Source: Streptomyces sp. M41(2017)
GTDB taxonomy: Bacteria > Actinomycetota > Actinomycetes > Streptomycetales > Streptomycetaceae
Reading direction: 5' to 3'
Length of the DNA stretch: 64,000 bases
Assembly: GCF_002078175.1 (NCBI RefSeq)
Contig: NZ_MWFK01000001.1
Span: forward strand, 3,844,001-3,908,000
Below are positions 53,982 to 62,574 of the stretch, one piece after another (position 1 is the first letter of the stretch; every line of letters begins with the position of its first letter). The position numbers were made by a program, and so were the translations under genes. Below the pieces are notes generated by a model that saw only the letters and a list, made by a program, of their open reading frames with translations, was not told the DNA's origin and made no database searches.

Positions 53982-54796
53982 GGGCGATCGCTCGTCCGGG
54001 CGAGGAAGAGCCACAGCGAGTACAGCAGCACCCCGCAGAGGCACCAGCTGGCCACCACGTCCAGTGGCCAGTGGTAGCCGCGCAGGACCAGACCGGTGAC
54101 GACCGCCGCGTTCAGGGTCGCGCAGGCGATCAGCAGGGCGCGGCGGGCGCCGGTCGTGCGGAGCCAGGGGAGGAGGAGCAGGGTCGCGGCGCCGTAGGCG
54201 ACGGCGGCCGTGGCGGTGTGGCCCGAGGGGTAGTAGCCGTTGCCGGGTCCCATGACCGGGGGACCCGAGCGGGCGATCAGTTCCTTGAGCGGCACGATCA
54301 CCGCCGGGACGACGGCCATCAGGACCGCGGCCGCCGTGGACGGGAGCCACCAGCGGTGGAGGCCCGCCCGGCGGGCGCGGACCGCCGCGTACACGAGGGC
54401 GGCGGCCAGGACGGGGACGGCGACCGTGATGTTGCCGAGGTCGGCGAGGAGTTCCCAGACGCGTGCCGGGTGGACGAGCCGGTCGCTGAGGCGTTCGTCC
54501 GCGCTGGCGAGGGGGCCGTGGGCCGTGACCTGCCAGGTGATCAGCGCGAAGAGGAGGGCCGGAAGGCCGAGAAGGAGGGTCGGCCGCCCCGGAACAGGGG
54601 GGGTGGTTCCGGGGCGGCCGTCCGGACCGGATTGTCGCGCGCCCCGGGGGGTTTGGGGCGGGCGACTGTCCGATCGGTGAGGAGAACCGGAGCCGGAAGC
54701 CCCGGGTGTGTGCGCGAGGGCACGACCAGGGCGAAGCTGGGGAAGCGACGACCCGGAATCGCCCACAGTCCCCTGTGGGCGGGGTGTATCTCTCAT
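53969..54796 (-). CDS. PAP2 superfamily membrane phosphatase
   Basis: 275 residues. A Pro/Gly/Ser/Arg-rich N-terminal region of about 75 residues (possibly an over-long start), then about six membrane helices with the three PAP2 motifs: KELIARSGPP, YYPSGHTATAAV and RGYHWPLDVVAS, carrying the catalytic histidines. Probably a lipid phosphatase or undecaprenyl-diphosphate-type enzyme acting at the outer membrane face. Convergent with the chitinase gene. Confidence 0.88.
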   Translation of the reverse strand: MRDTPRPQGTVGDSGSSLPQLRPGRALAHTPGASGSGSPHRSDSRPPQTPRGARQSGPDGRPGTTPPVPGRPTLLLGLPALLFALITWQVTAHGPLASADERLSDRLVHPARVWELLADLGNITVAVPVLAAALVYAAVRARRAGLHRWWLPSTAAAVLMAVVPAVIVPLKELIARSGPPVMGPGNGYYPSGHTATAAVAYGAATLLLLPWLRTTGARRALLIACATLNAAVVTGLVLRGYHWPLDVVASWCLCGVLLYSLWLFLARTSDRPQPK

Positions 54797-54894
54797 CTGG
54801 GTAGAACCTACGGCAGGGTGTCCGGCTCCGACAGGCGGAATCGCGTCCCGTCATGCACCTCGCACACGTTCTTCACACGCCCCGACCGGGTACG

Positions 54895-54957
54895 CCGCGG
54901 CGCCGGAACCAAGCGGAATCCACCCCGTGGTGGAGCTCCGGTGGTCCGGCGCCGCGG
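54895..54957 (-). terminator. Terminator of gabT
   Basis: Perfect 13-bp inverted repeat CCGCGGCGCCGGA/TCCGGCGCCGCGG with an inner CCAC/GTGG hairpin in the loop, 11 bases after the gabT stop on the minus strand. Confidence 0.75.
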
Positions 54958-54968
54958 GGCATGGGGCC

Positions 54969-56303
54969 TCAGAGGGTGGAGAAGGCCTGCTCGATGATGT
55001 CGAGGCCCTCGTTGAGGAGGTCCTCGCCGATCACCAGCGGGGGCAGGAAGCGGAGGACGTTGCCGTAGGTGCCACAGGTCAGGACCAGCAGGCCCTCCTG
55101 GTGGCACGCCTTGGCCAGCGCGGCCGTCGCCTCCGCGTTGGGCTCCTTGGTGGCCGCGTCCTTGACCAGCTCGATGGCGATCATGGCGCCGCGGCCGCGG
55201 ATGTCGCCGATGATGTCGAACTTCTCCGCCATGGCCCCGAGGCGGGCCTTCATGATCGCCTCGATGTTCTTCGCCTTGGCGTTGAGGTCGAGCTCCTTCA
55301 TCGTCTCGATGGCGCCGAGCGCACCGGCGCAGGCCACCGGGTTGCCGCCGTAGGTGCCGCCCAGACCGCCGGAGTGCGCGGCGTCCATGATCTCGGCGCG
55401 GCCGGTGACGGCGGCGAGCGGCAGACCGCCCGCGATGCCCTTGGCGGTCGTGATCAGGTCCGGGACGATGCCCTCGTCCTCACAGGCGAACCACTGGCCG
55501 GTACGGCAGAAGCCGGACTGGATCTCGTCCGCGACGAAGACGATGCCGTTGTCCTTGGCGAACTGGCTGATGGCCGGCAGGAAGCCCTTCGCGGGCTCGA
55601 TGAAGCCGCCCTCGCCGAGCACCGGCTCGATGATGATCGCGGCGACGTTGTCCGCGCCGATCTGCTTGTTGATCATGTCGATGGCCTGCGCGGACGCCTC
55701 GGCGCCGGCGTTCTCCGGGCCGGTCAGCCAGCGGTAGCCGTAGGCGACCGGCACACGGTAGACCTCGGGCGCGAACGGACCGAAGCCGTTCTTGTACGGC
55801 ATGTTCTTGGCGGTCAGCGCCATCGTCAGGTTCGTCCGGCCGTGGTAGCCGTGGTCGAAGACGACGACGGCCTGGCGCTTGGTGTGGGCGCGGGCGATCT
55901 TGACGGCGTTCTCGACGGCCTCGGCACCCGAGTTGAACAGCGCGGACTTCTTGGCGTGGTCACCCGGCGTCAGCTCGGCCAGCGCCTCGGCGACGGCCAC
56001 GTAACCCTCGTACGGCGTGACCATGAAACAGGTGTGGGTGAAGTCCTGGAGCTGGGCGGAGGCCCGGCGCACGACGGCCTCGGCGCTCGCGCCGACCGAC
56101 GTGACGGCGATGCCGGAGCCGAAGTCGATGAGACGGTTGCCGTCGACGTCCTCGATGATCCCGCCGCCGGCGCGCGTGGTGAAGACGGGGAGCACCGATC
56201 CCACACCGGCCGCGACCACGGCGGTGCGTCGGGCCTGCAGTTCCTGCGACTTCGGGCCGGGGATGGCGGTGACGACGCGGCGCTCCTGCGGAAGTGCGGT
56301 CAT
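54969..56303 (-). CDS. gabT: 4-aminobutyrate aminotransferase
   Basis: 444-residue class III aminotransferase transferring the amino group of GABA to 2-oxoglutarate, yielding succinate semialdehyde. Motifs: FNSGAEAVENAVKIAR, FDHGYHGRTNLTMALT, the DEIQSGFCRTG aspartate motif and the PLP lysine in TTAKGIAGGLPLAA. ATG at 56303 preceded by AGGGAGCCC. Downstream of the polyamine pathway, with a PucR-type regulator and aldehyde dehydrogenase nearby. Confidence 0.94.
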   Translation of the reverse strand: MTALPQERRVVTAIPGPKSQELQARRTAVVAAGVGSVLPVFTTRAGGGIIEDVDGNRLIDFGSGIAVTSVGASAEAVVRRASAQLQDFTHTCFMVTPYEGYVAVAEALAELTPGDHAKKSALFNSGAEAVENAVKIARAHTKRQAVVVFDHGYHGRTNLTMALTAKNMPYKNGFGPFAPEVYRVPVAYGYRWLTGPENAGAEASAQAIDMINKQIGADNVAAIIIEPVLGEGGFIEPAKGFLPAISQFAKDNGIVFVADEIQSGFCRTGQWFACEDEGIVPDLITTAKGIAGGLPLAAVTGRAEIMDAAHSGGLGGTYGGNPVACAGALGAIETMKELDLNAKAKNIEAIMKARLGAMAEKFDIIGDIRGRGAMIAIELVKDAATKEPNAEATAALAKACHQEGLLVLTCGTYGNVLRFLPPLVIGEDLLNEGLDIIEQAFSTL

Positions 56304-56657
56304 GAGGGGCTCCCTGAGATCGTGCAGACGGGGGTGGGCTGTGGGCGGCGGTGACGGTGGGGTCCCATCGACTGCCCCGGCGGACGCTGGTCCCGCTTCG
56401 CGGTCCTGCTGTTCCTTCTTTCTTCGCAGGCTAGGGCCGAGGAGGGGGCGTCGGCATGCTCCATGTGGGCGTTGTCGGACGATTCGCTTGTCCGTGGTGG
56501 ACATAGGGCCGCGTGCGGAGCAGGACGGGGAGGCGCAAAACCGCCGGTGACCCGTCCGCGCGGCGGGCCCGGCCGTGTAAACGGTGAACTCGCCCCGCAG
56601 GGGCACTAGATTGACCCGCGGACGAAGCACGGAGCGGCTGGTCAGGGGGCAAGGGCG
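56304..56657. promoter_or_regulatory. Divergent control region between gabT and the VirD4-like ATPase gene
   Basis: A 354-base gene-free stretch that must contain both promoters. It holds the palindrome TGTCC-N5-GGACA (56489-56503) and a related TTGTCGGACG 17 bases upstream. The region 56391-56430 is pyrimidine-rich (CCTTCTTTCTTCG). I see no near-consensus promoter. The palindrome is a candidate operator for the PucR-type protein encoded at 59 kb or another regulator. Confidence 0.5.
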
Positions 56658-58802
56658 ATGAACAGCGACGGGACCCAGGACGCGCGGGGCACGCATGCCA
56701 ACCCCGTACCGCGTCCGGCAGGGCCGCCGGACGGGCGGCCGGCACCGGACCTGCCCGCCGCCCCTCCCCGGCCCGCACGGGCCCCCGGCATGCCGCCACT
56801 GCCGGACGGGTCGGAGTTCGTGGCCTGGGTGCGCGCGCCCCGGCCGGACGCCGCTCCGGGCGTGTGGCGCTTCGGCCACCACCCGCGGCCGGAGGAGGAA
56901 CCCGAACAGATCCCGGCCCGTCAGCTGCTGAGCGGCGCCGTCATCGCCTTCCTGGTCGGATGGCTGGTCTGGTCGCTGCTCTGGAACGGCTACCTCGGCG
57001 GCTGGTGGGTCCTGCCCCTCGAACTGTTCACCCCGGACTCCTGGCGGCACAGCGGCGACCGCGTCGGCAACGCGTTCCTCTGGTACGGCTACTACACGCT
57101 GATCGCCCTGATCATCATGGTCGTCGTCGGACGGCTCGGCCGCTGGAACGAGATCTGGCGGCGCTACGGACCGCCCGCCTGGCGAGGCACCGCACCGGTG
57201 AACGAGCGCACGCCGGCCCCCGAGGACGACCCCGTCCAGTGGAATCAGCTCCGCGCGGCCGGCGCCACCGAGGCCGCCGACCGGCTCGCCGCCGAGGCCC
57301 GCTGCGGGCTGATGCGCGACGTCGACCACGCCCGGATCACCCGCGCCTGGCAAGGCGTACGCAACGGACGGCACAGCCTCGCCACCTTCACCGGCGCGGT
57401 GATGAAGGACGGCTCGGCCGCATGCCTGCACCCCTCCGGCGCCCGCGACCTGCCCGGCCGCCTCGCCCGCCACGACCTGGTGACCGGACAGGTCCGCCTC
57501 GGTACGACCGCCGACGACGCCCGCAACCCCTACGCCTACCGCGGCACCGGCCTCGGCCTCGGACCCGACCTGCTGGGCACCTCGCTGCTCGCCGTCGGGC
57601 CCCCCGGATCCGGCAAGACCGGCGGAATCGTCTGGCCGCTCGCCGAGTCGCTGTGCCTGCACGCGCTCGCCGGACGGGCCGCCGTGGTCGTCGTGGGCGC
57701 CGCCGGTGCCGGACTCGGCCCCGTCGACGCGTACGACGTCGTCGTCCGCATCGGGCATCCCGACTCCGTCTACGACCTCGACCTGTACGGCGGGACCTCC
57801 GACCCCGACGAGGCGGCCGCGGTGCTCGCCGAGGCGCTCGTCGGCGACCTGGCCGACCCGCACCCCGGCGGCGACAGCAGGCGCTCCACCACCGTGCTCG
57901 CCCAGCTGCTCGGCCCCTTCCGGGCCGTCCACGGCAGGTTCCCCTCCGTGCCCGAGCTGCGCCAGCTGCTCGACGGCGCCCGCGGCCCCCTCGACGCGCT
58001 CCGCAAGGGCCTGGAGGACGCCGGACAGGCGTCGCTCCTGCGCGAACTCGACGCCCGCGAACGCCAGACCGGGCACCCCGGAGACGTCGGCGGCGTCCTC
58101 GCCGACCGGGTGGCCCTGCTCGACCGGCCCGCCTTCGCCGGCTTCTTCGACACCTCGGGACAGTCCCGGCCGTTCTCGCTGCGCGCCCTCGACCACCCGG
58201 TGCGGGTCCGGATCGACCTGCCCGCGCGCGGGCACGCCGACGCCTCCCGGATCCTCGCCCGCCTGGTGCTCGCCCAGTTCTCGGCGAGCGTCGCGGTGCG
58301 CGAGGACCGGTCGCTGTTCGCCTGCCTGGTCCTCGACGACGCGACCGGCGTCATCACCCCCGAGGCCGTCCGCGGCATCCAGCGGCTGCGCTCCGGCAAC
58401 GCCGGGGCCGTCCTCACCCTGCGCACCCTCGACGACGCGCCGCGCGCCCTGCGCAGCCCCCTGCTGGGTGCCATCGGCTGCCGCATGGCGCTGTCCGGGC
58501 TCACCCCCTGGGACGGCCAGGACTTCGCCGAGGTCTGGGGCAAGGAGTGGATCGAGGCCCGCGACGTCACCGACCGGCAGATCATCGCCGAGACACCCGC
58601 GGGCAAGGCCGTCCACATGCTGCGCCGGGTGATCACCGGGAACGCGCCGACCGCCCGCGCCGTCACCGTCCGGCAGGTCGAACGGGAGCGCTGGTCCGCG
58701 TCCGAGCTGGCCCACGGGGTGCCGCCCGGGCACGCGGTGCTGTCGCTGACCAGCGTCAAGGGCGAGCACGCGCCACCGCTGCTGGTCGACCTGCGCGGCT
58801 GA
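56658..58802 (+). CDS. Membrane-anchored VirD4/FtsK-like ATPase of unknown role
   Basis: 714 residues. A Pro/Ala-rich N-terminus (about 1-80), two membrane segments (LLSGAVIAFLVGWLVWSLLW, about 90-112; YYTLIALIIMVVVGRLG, about 150-166), a middle domain, then a P-loop ATPase domain with Walker A AVGPPGSGKTGG at about 313-324 and a hydrophobic Walker B-like ACLVLDDATG at about 555. The fold resembles coupling-protein/FtsK-type translocases, but there is no conjugation gene nearby. It is divergent from gabT and followed by the PucR gene. No catalytic sequence reveals its cargo. Confidence 0.82.
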   Translation: MNSDGTQDARGTHANPVPRPAGPPDGRPAPDLPAAPPRPARAPGMPPLPDGSEFVAWVRAPRPDAAPGVWRFGHHPRPEEEPEQIPARQLLSGAVIAFLVGWLVWSLLWNGYLGGWWVLPLELFTPDSWRHSGDRVGNAFLWYGYYTLIALIIMVVVGRLGRWNEIWRRYGPPAWRGTAPVNERTPAPEDDPVQWNQLRAAGATEAADRLAAEARCGLMRDVDHARITRAWQGVRNGRHSLATFTGAVMKDGSAACLHPSGARDLPGRLARHDLVTGQVRLGTTADDARNPYAYRGTGLGLGPDLLGTSLLAVGPPGSGKTGGIVWPLAESLCLHALAGRAAVVVVGAAGAGLGPVDAYDVVVRIGHPDSVYDLDLYGGTSDPDEAAAVLAEALVGDLADPHPGGDSRRSTTVLAQLLGPFRAVHGRFPSVPELRQLLDGARGPLDALRKGLEDAGQASLLRELDARERQTGHPGDVGGVLADRVALLDRPAFAGFFDTSGQSRPFSLRALDHPVRVRIDLPARGHADASRILARLVLAQFSASVAVREDRSLFACLVLDDATGVITPEAVRGIQRLRSGNAGAVLTLRTLDDAPRALRSPLLGAIGCRMALSGLTPWDGQDFAEVWGKEWIEARDVTDRQIIAETPAGKAVHMLRRVITGNAPTARAVTVRQVERERWSASELAHGVPPGHAVLSLTSVKGEHAPPLLVDLRG

Positions 58803-58943
58803 CCCGCCTCAACGTGCGCCGGCGGCACGGGGACCCGGGGGCGCAGGTCGACGCCGCTGAGCTGGACGTATGGGCGCGGGGTCACGCGGCTACCGTACGG
58901 TGAGGCAGAATCGACACAGGTCGTTCATACGCGGCGGCCAAAA

Positions 58944-58991
58944 GATCACAGAGATCACACCGGATCCGCCCTGGGATCACAGAGATCACAC
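58944..58991 (+). promoter_or_regulatory. Fourfold GATCACA array before the PucR-type gene
   Basis: GATCACAGAGATCACAC occurs twice without a mismatch, at 58944-58960 and 58975-58991, so the heptamer GATCACA starts at 58944, 58953, 58975 and 58984 (steps 9, 22, 9; the 17-mers are 31 bases apart, about three helical turns). It ends 21 bases before the PucR start codon and is a likely autoregulatory operator. Confidence 0.72.
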
Positions 58992-59011
58992 AGACCTGAC
59001 CTGAAGGCCTC

Positions 59012-60670
59012 ATGCCCCCCACGCTCGCCTCGCTCGTCCACCACTCCGCGCTCAAGCTCACGGTGCGCGCGGGTGAGGACCGGCTGGACGTGCCCGTCCG
59101 CTGGGCGCACGTCAGCGAGCTCGCCGACCCCGTGCCCTACATGGAGGGCGGGGAACTCCTCCTGATCACCGCGCTCAAACTGGACGCGGACGACCCCGAC
59201 GTCATGCAGCGCTACGTGAAGCGGCTGGCCGGCGCCGGAGTCGTCGGACTGGGCTTCGCCGTCGGGGTCAACTACGAGGAGATCCCCAAGGCCCTCGTCC
59301 AGGCCGCCGAGAAGGAGGGACTGCCCCTCCTCGAAGTGCCCCGGCGCACCCCCTTCCTCGCCATCAGCAAGGCCGTCTCCGCCGCCATCGCCGCCGACCA
59401 GTACCGGGCCGTCACCGCCGGGTTCGCCGCCCAGCGCGAACTCACCAAGCAGGCCCTCACCGACGGCCCCGAGGGACTCCTCGCCGCGCTCGCCGGACAG
59501 GTCGACGGCTGGGCGGCGCTGTACGACGCGTCCGGCGCCGTCGTCGCCACGGCGCCCGAATGGGCCGGACGCCGCGCCGCACGGCTCACCCCGGACGTGG
59601 AACGACTGCGGGAGCGGCCCGCGCCGGCCAGCGCGGTGGTGGGCGGCGAGGACCGCGTCGAACTGCACTCCCTCGGCACCGGACGCAGGCCGCGCGCCGC
59701 GCTCGCCGTCGGGACCGCCGCCGCCCTCGGCACCGCCGAGCGCTACGCCGTCCACTCGGCCATCGCCCTGCTCACGCTCACCACCGAACGCTCCCGGTCG
59801 CTGCACGCCGCCGAGCAGCGCATCGGCGCGGCCGTCCTGCGGATGCTGCTCGCCGGGGAACCCGACCACGCCCGGGCCGTCGCGGGCGACCTGTACGGCG
59901 GGCTCCTCGACGCCCCCTTCCGGCTGATCATCGCCGAGTCGGCGTCCGGGTCCGCCGCACGGGCCCACGCCGACGGCCACGCGCGCGTGGGCACGGCCAC
60001 CCCCGCCAAGGCCGCCGTCACCGTGCCCGACGTCAACGGCGACCCGCTGGGCGGCCTCGCCGAGGTCGTCGAGTCCGCCGCCGCCCGCGCCGGGGAGTCC
60101 GTGCTCGTCGTGCCCGAGGGCGAGCGCCTGGTCGTGCTCGCCGTGGACGGCGGCTCCGCCGTCACCGCCTGCGGGGACTACGCCGTGGTGCTGGAGGCCG
60201 CCCGCGCCGCACAGCGCGAGCAGCCCGCAGGGGACGAGGACGAACTCGTCGTCGGGCTCTCCGCCCCCGCCGGTCCGATCGCCGCGCGCGCCGCCTACAA
60301 GCAGGCCGAACAGGCCCTGTCCGTCGCCCGGCGGCGCGGTCGCTTCCTCGTCGAGCACGAGGAACTGGCCGCCGGATCCGTGCTGCCCCTGCTCGCGGAC
60401 GACGCCGTACGCGCCTTCGCGGACGGACTCCTGCGAGCCCTGCACGAACACGACGCCACCGGCCGCGGAGACCTCGTCGCCTCACTGCGGGCCTGGCTGT
60501 CCCGCCACGGCCAGTGGGACGCAGCCGCCGCCGACCTGGGCGTCCACCGCCACACCCTGCGCTACCGGATGCGCCGCGTCGAGGAGATCCTCGGCCGCTC
60601 CCTCGACGACCCGGACGTCCGAATGGAACTCTGGCTGGCCCTGAAGACGACGGCCGCGACGGGGGAGTGA
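59012..60670 (+). CDS. PucR family transcriptional regulator
   Basis: 552 residues. N-terminal PucR/purine-catabolism-like domain (about 1-135, ending RTPFLAISKAVSAAIA), a middle GGDEF-related CdaR-type region, and a C-terminal helix-turn-helix of the PucR type (SRHGQWDAAAADLGVHRHTL, RYRMRRVEEILG). Such regulators (for example GabR of corynebacteria, from family knowledge) activate GABA catabolism. Adjacent to gabT and an aldehyde dehydrogenase, it probably controls them. Preceded by four GATCACA repeats. Confidence 0.92.
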   Translation: MPPTLASLVHHSALKLTVRAGEDRLDVPVRWAHVSELADPVPYMEGGELLLITALKLDADDPDVMQRYVKRLAGAGVVGLGFAVGVNYEEIPKALVQAAEKEGLPLLEVPRRTPFLAISKAVSAAIAADQYRAVTAGFAAQRELTKQALTDGPEGLLAALAGQVDGWAALYDASGAVVATAPEWAGRRAARLTPDVERLRERPAPASAVVGGEDRVELHSLGTGRRPRAALAVGTAAALGTAERYAVHSAIALLTLTTERSRSLHAAEQRIGAAVLRMLLAGEPDHARAVAGDLYGGLLDAPFRLIIAESASGSAARAHADGHARVGTATPAKAAVTVPDVNGDPLGGLAEVVESAAARAGESVLVVPEGERLVVLAVDGGSAVTACGDYAVVLEAARAAQREQPAGDEDELVVGLSAPAGPIAARAAYKQAEQALSVARRRGRFLVEHEELAAGSVLPLLADDAVRAFADGLLRALHEHDATGRGDLVASLRAWLSRHGQWDAAAADLGVHRHTLRYRMRRVEEILGRSLDDPDVRMELWLALKTTAATGE

Positions 60671-60895
60671 GGCGGTCCCGCGCCGGCGGGCCGAGACGCT
60701 GTCCGGACGAGGAAGGCGTCGTCCGGGACCCGGCGGGCGAGGAGCCCTCTCACGACCAGGCCAATCCGGCGCACCCAGGGGCCCGACTGCTACGCGTCGG
60801 ACAAACGACCCCCGCTGCCCGCGGCCCTACCGTGGACCCGGACAGGGCAAGACCGCCCGCTCCACCCCCCAACCACGGAAGGGCCGGGACCCGAC

Positions 60896-62341
60896 ATGAC
60901 TTCCCTTCACGCCTTCTGGCTCGCCGGCCGCCAGGCCACCGGTGAGACCACGTTCGACGTCACCTCGCCGTGGGACGGCCGGGTCGTCGGCCAGGTCAGC
61001 GTGCCCACCGAGGCCCAGGTCGAAGAGGCCGTCGCCGCCGCCCACGCCGTGCGCGACGAGTTCGCCGCCACGCCGGCCCACGTGCGCGCCGCCGCCCTCG
61101 ACCACGTCTCGCGCCGCCTCGTGGAGCGCACCGAGGAGATCGCGCAGCTCATCTCCGCCGAGAACGGCAAGCCGATCAAGTGGGCCCGGGGTGAGGTCGG
61201 CCGCGCCGTCTCCGTCTTCCGGTTCGCCGCCGAGGAGGCCCGCCGCTTCAACGGCGGCGAGGCCCAGCGGCTCGACACCGACCAGGGCGGCCAGGGCCGC
61301 CTCGCCCTCACGCGCCGCTTCCCCAAGGGCGTCGTCCTCGGGATCGCGCCCTTCAACTTCCCGCTCAACCTGTGCGCCCACAAGATCGCCCCGGCCATCG
61401 CCGCCGGCGCCCCGATCATCCTGAAGCCGGCGCCCGCCACCCCGCTGTCCGGCCTGATCATCGGTGACCTGCTCGCCGAGACCGAGCTGCCCGCCGGTTC
61501 GTGGAGCATCCTGCCGGTCGCCAACGACAAGATGCCCGCCCTCGTCCAGGACGAGCGCCTCCCGGTCATCTCCTTCACCGGGTCCGAGAAGGTCGGCTAC
61601 GCGATCATGGACTCGGTGCCGCGCAAGCACTGCACCCTGGAGCTCGGCGGCAACGGCGCGGCCGTCGTCCTCGCCGACTTCGCGAGCGACGCCGACCTGG
61701 ACTGGGCCGCGACGCGCATCGCGACCTTCTCGAACTACCAGGGCGGCCAGTCCTGCATCTCCGTGCAGCGCGTGATCGCCGACGCCACCGTCTACGACCG
61801 CCTGCTGCCCCGCATCGTCGCCGCCGTCGAGGCCCAGGTCACCGGTGACCCGTCCGACGCCACGACGGACGTCGGCCCCCTCGTCAGCGAGGCCGCCGCC
61901 GAGCGCGTCGAGTCCTGGGTCGACGAGGCCGTCGCCGCCGGCGCCACCCTCCTGACCGGCGGCAAGCGCGACGGCGCCTCCTACGCGCCGACCGTCCTCG
62001 CCGACGTACCGGCCGACGTCACGATCTCCTGCGAGGAGGTCTTCGGCCCGGTCCTCACCGTGCACAAGGTCGACGGGGAGGCCGCCGCCTTCGCCGCCGC
62101 CAACAACTCCAAATACGGCCTCCAGGCGGGCGTGTTCACCCACGACCTCCAGACCGCCTTCCGTGCCCACCGCGCCCTGGAGGTGGGCGGCGTGGTCATC
62201 GGCGACGTCCCGTCCTACCGCGCCGACCAGATGCCCTACGGCGGCGCCAAGCAGTCCGGCGTCGGCCGCGAGGGCGTCCGCTTCGCCATGGACGACTACA
62301 CCTACGAGCGCGTACTGGTCCTGACCGGCCTCGCCCTCTGA
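60896..62341 (+). CDS. Aldehyde dehydrogenase, possibly succinate-semialdehyde dehydrogenase
   Basis: 481 residues. Cofactor segment APFNFPLNLCAHKIAPAI, glutamate in LELGGNGAAVV, catalytic cysteine in GGQSCISVQR. The position beside the PucR gene and near gabT suggests oxidation of succinate semialdehyde to succinate, but the FNFPLN segment is also seen in lactaldehyde, phosphonoacetaldehyde and related dehydrogenases, so the substrate is inferred from context only. ATG at 60896 with GGAAGGG upstream; a strong hairpin follows. Confidence 0.88.
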   Translation: MTSLHAFWLAGRQATGETTFDVTSPWDGRVVGQVSVPTEAQVEEAVAAAHAVRDEFAATPAHVRAAALDHVSRRLVERTEEIAQLISAENGKPIKWARGEVGRAVSVFRFAAEEARRFNGGEAQRLDTDQGGQGRLALTRRFPKGVVLGIAPFNFPLNLCAHKIAPAIAAGAPIILKPAPATPLSGLIIGDLLAETELPAGSWSILPVANDKMPALVQDERLPVISFTGSEKVGYAIMDSVPRKHCTLELGGNGAAVVLADFASDADLDWAATRIATFSNYQGGQSCISVQRVIADATVYDRLLPRIVAAVEAQVTGDPSDATTDVGPLVSEAAAERVESWVDEAVAAGATLLTGGKRDGASYAPTVLADVPADVTISCEEVFGPVLTVHKVDGEAAAFAAANNSKYGLQAGVFTHDLQTAFRAHRALEVGGVVIGDVPSYRADQMPYGGAKQSGVGREGVRFAMDDYTYERVLVLTGLAL

Positions 62342-62369
62342 CCGAGGACACCGGCGAGACCACACCGAA

Positions 62370-62412
62370 GCCGACGGCCTGAGCCCACTGTGCGGGGGCT
62401 CAGGCCGTCGGC
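62370..62412 (+). terminator. Terminator after the third aldehyde dehydrogenase
   Basis: Perfect 17-bp stem GCCGACGGCCTGAGCCC/GGGCTCAGGCCGTCGGC with a 9-nt loop, 28 bases after the stop. No T-run. Confidence 0.88.
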
Positions 62413-62574
62413 GTGTCCGCCCCCGGCCCTCCCGGGGCGCGATCGGCATTGGGCCGAACGCCGCGTGAGGGCTGGTGGGGTGACAGGGAATCGGGTACAC
62501 GGGTACATACGATCGAGTAGCACCGGTCGGTAACGAAATGTCCCGTGTCCCCTATGCGCGGCGAGGTGAGCCTC

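Noticed and set aside
54969..58769. 1266-codon minus-strand frame continuing upstream of gabT
   Set aside because: It is a shadow of the plus-strand ATPase gene with GC-biased composition; gabT starts at 56303.
56658..58802. VirD4-like ATPase as evidence of an integrated conjugative element
   Set aside because: No relaxase, integrase, excisionase, tra or kor-type gene, and no flanking direct repeats with a tRNA, were seen.
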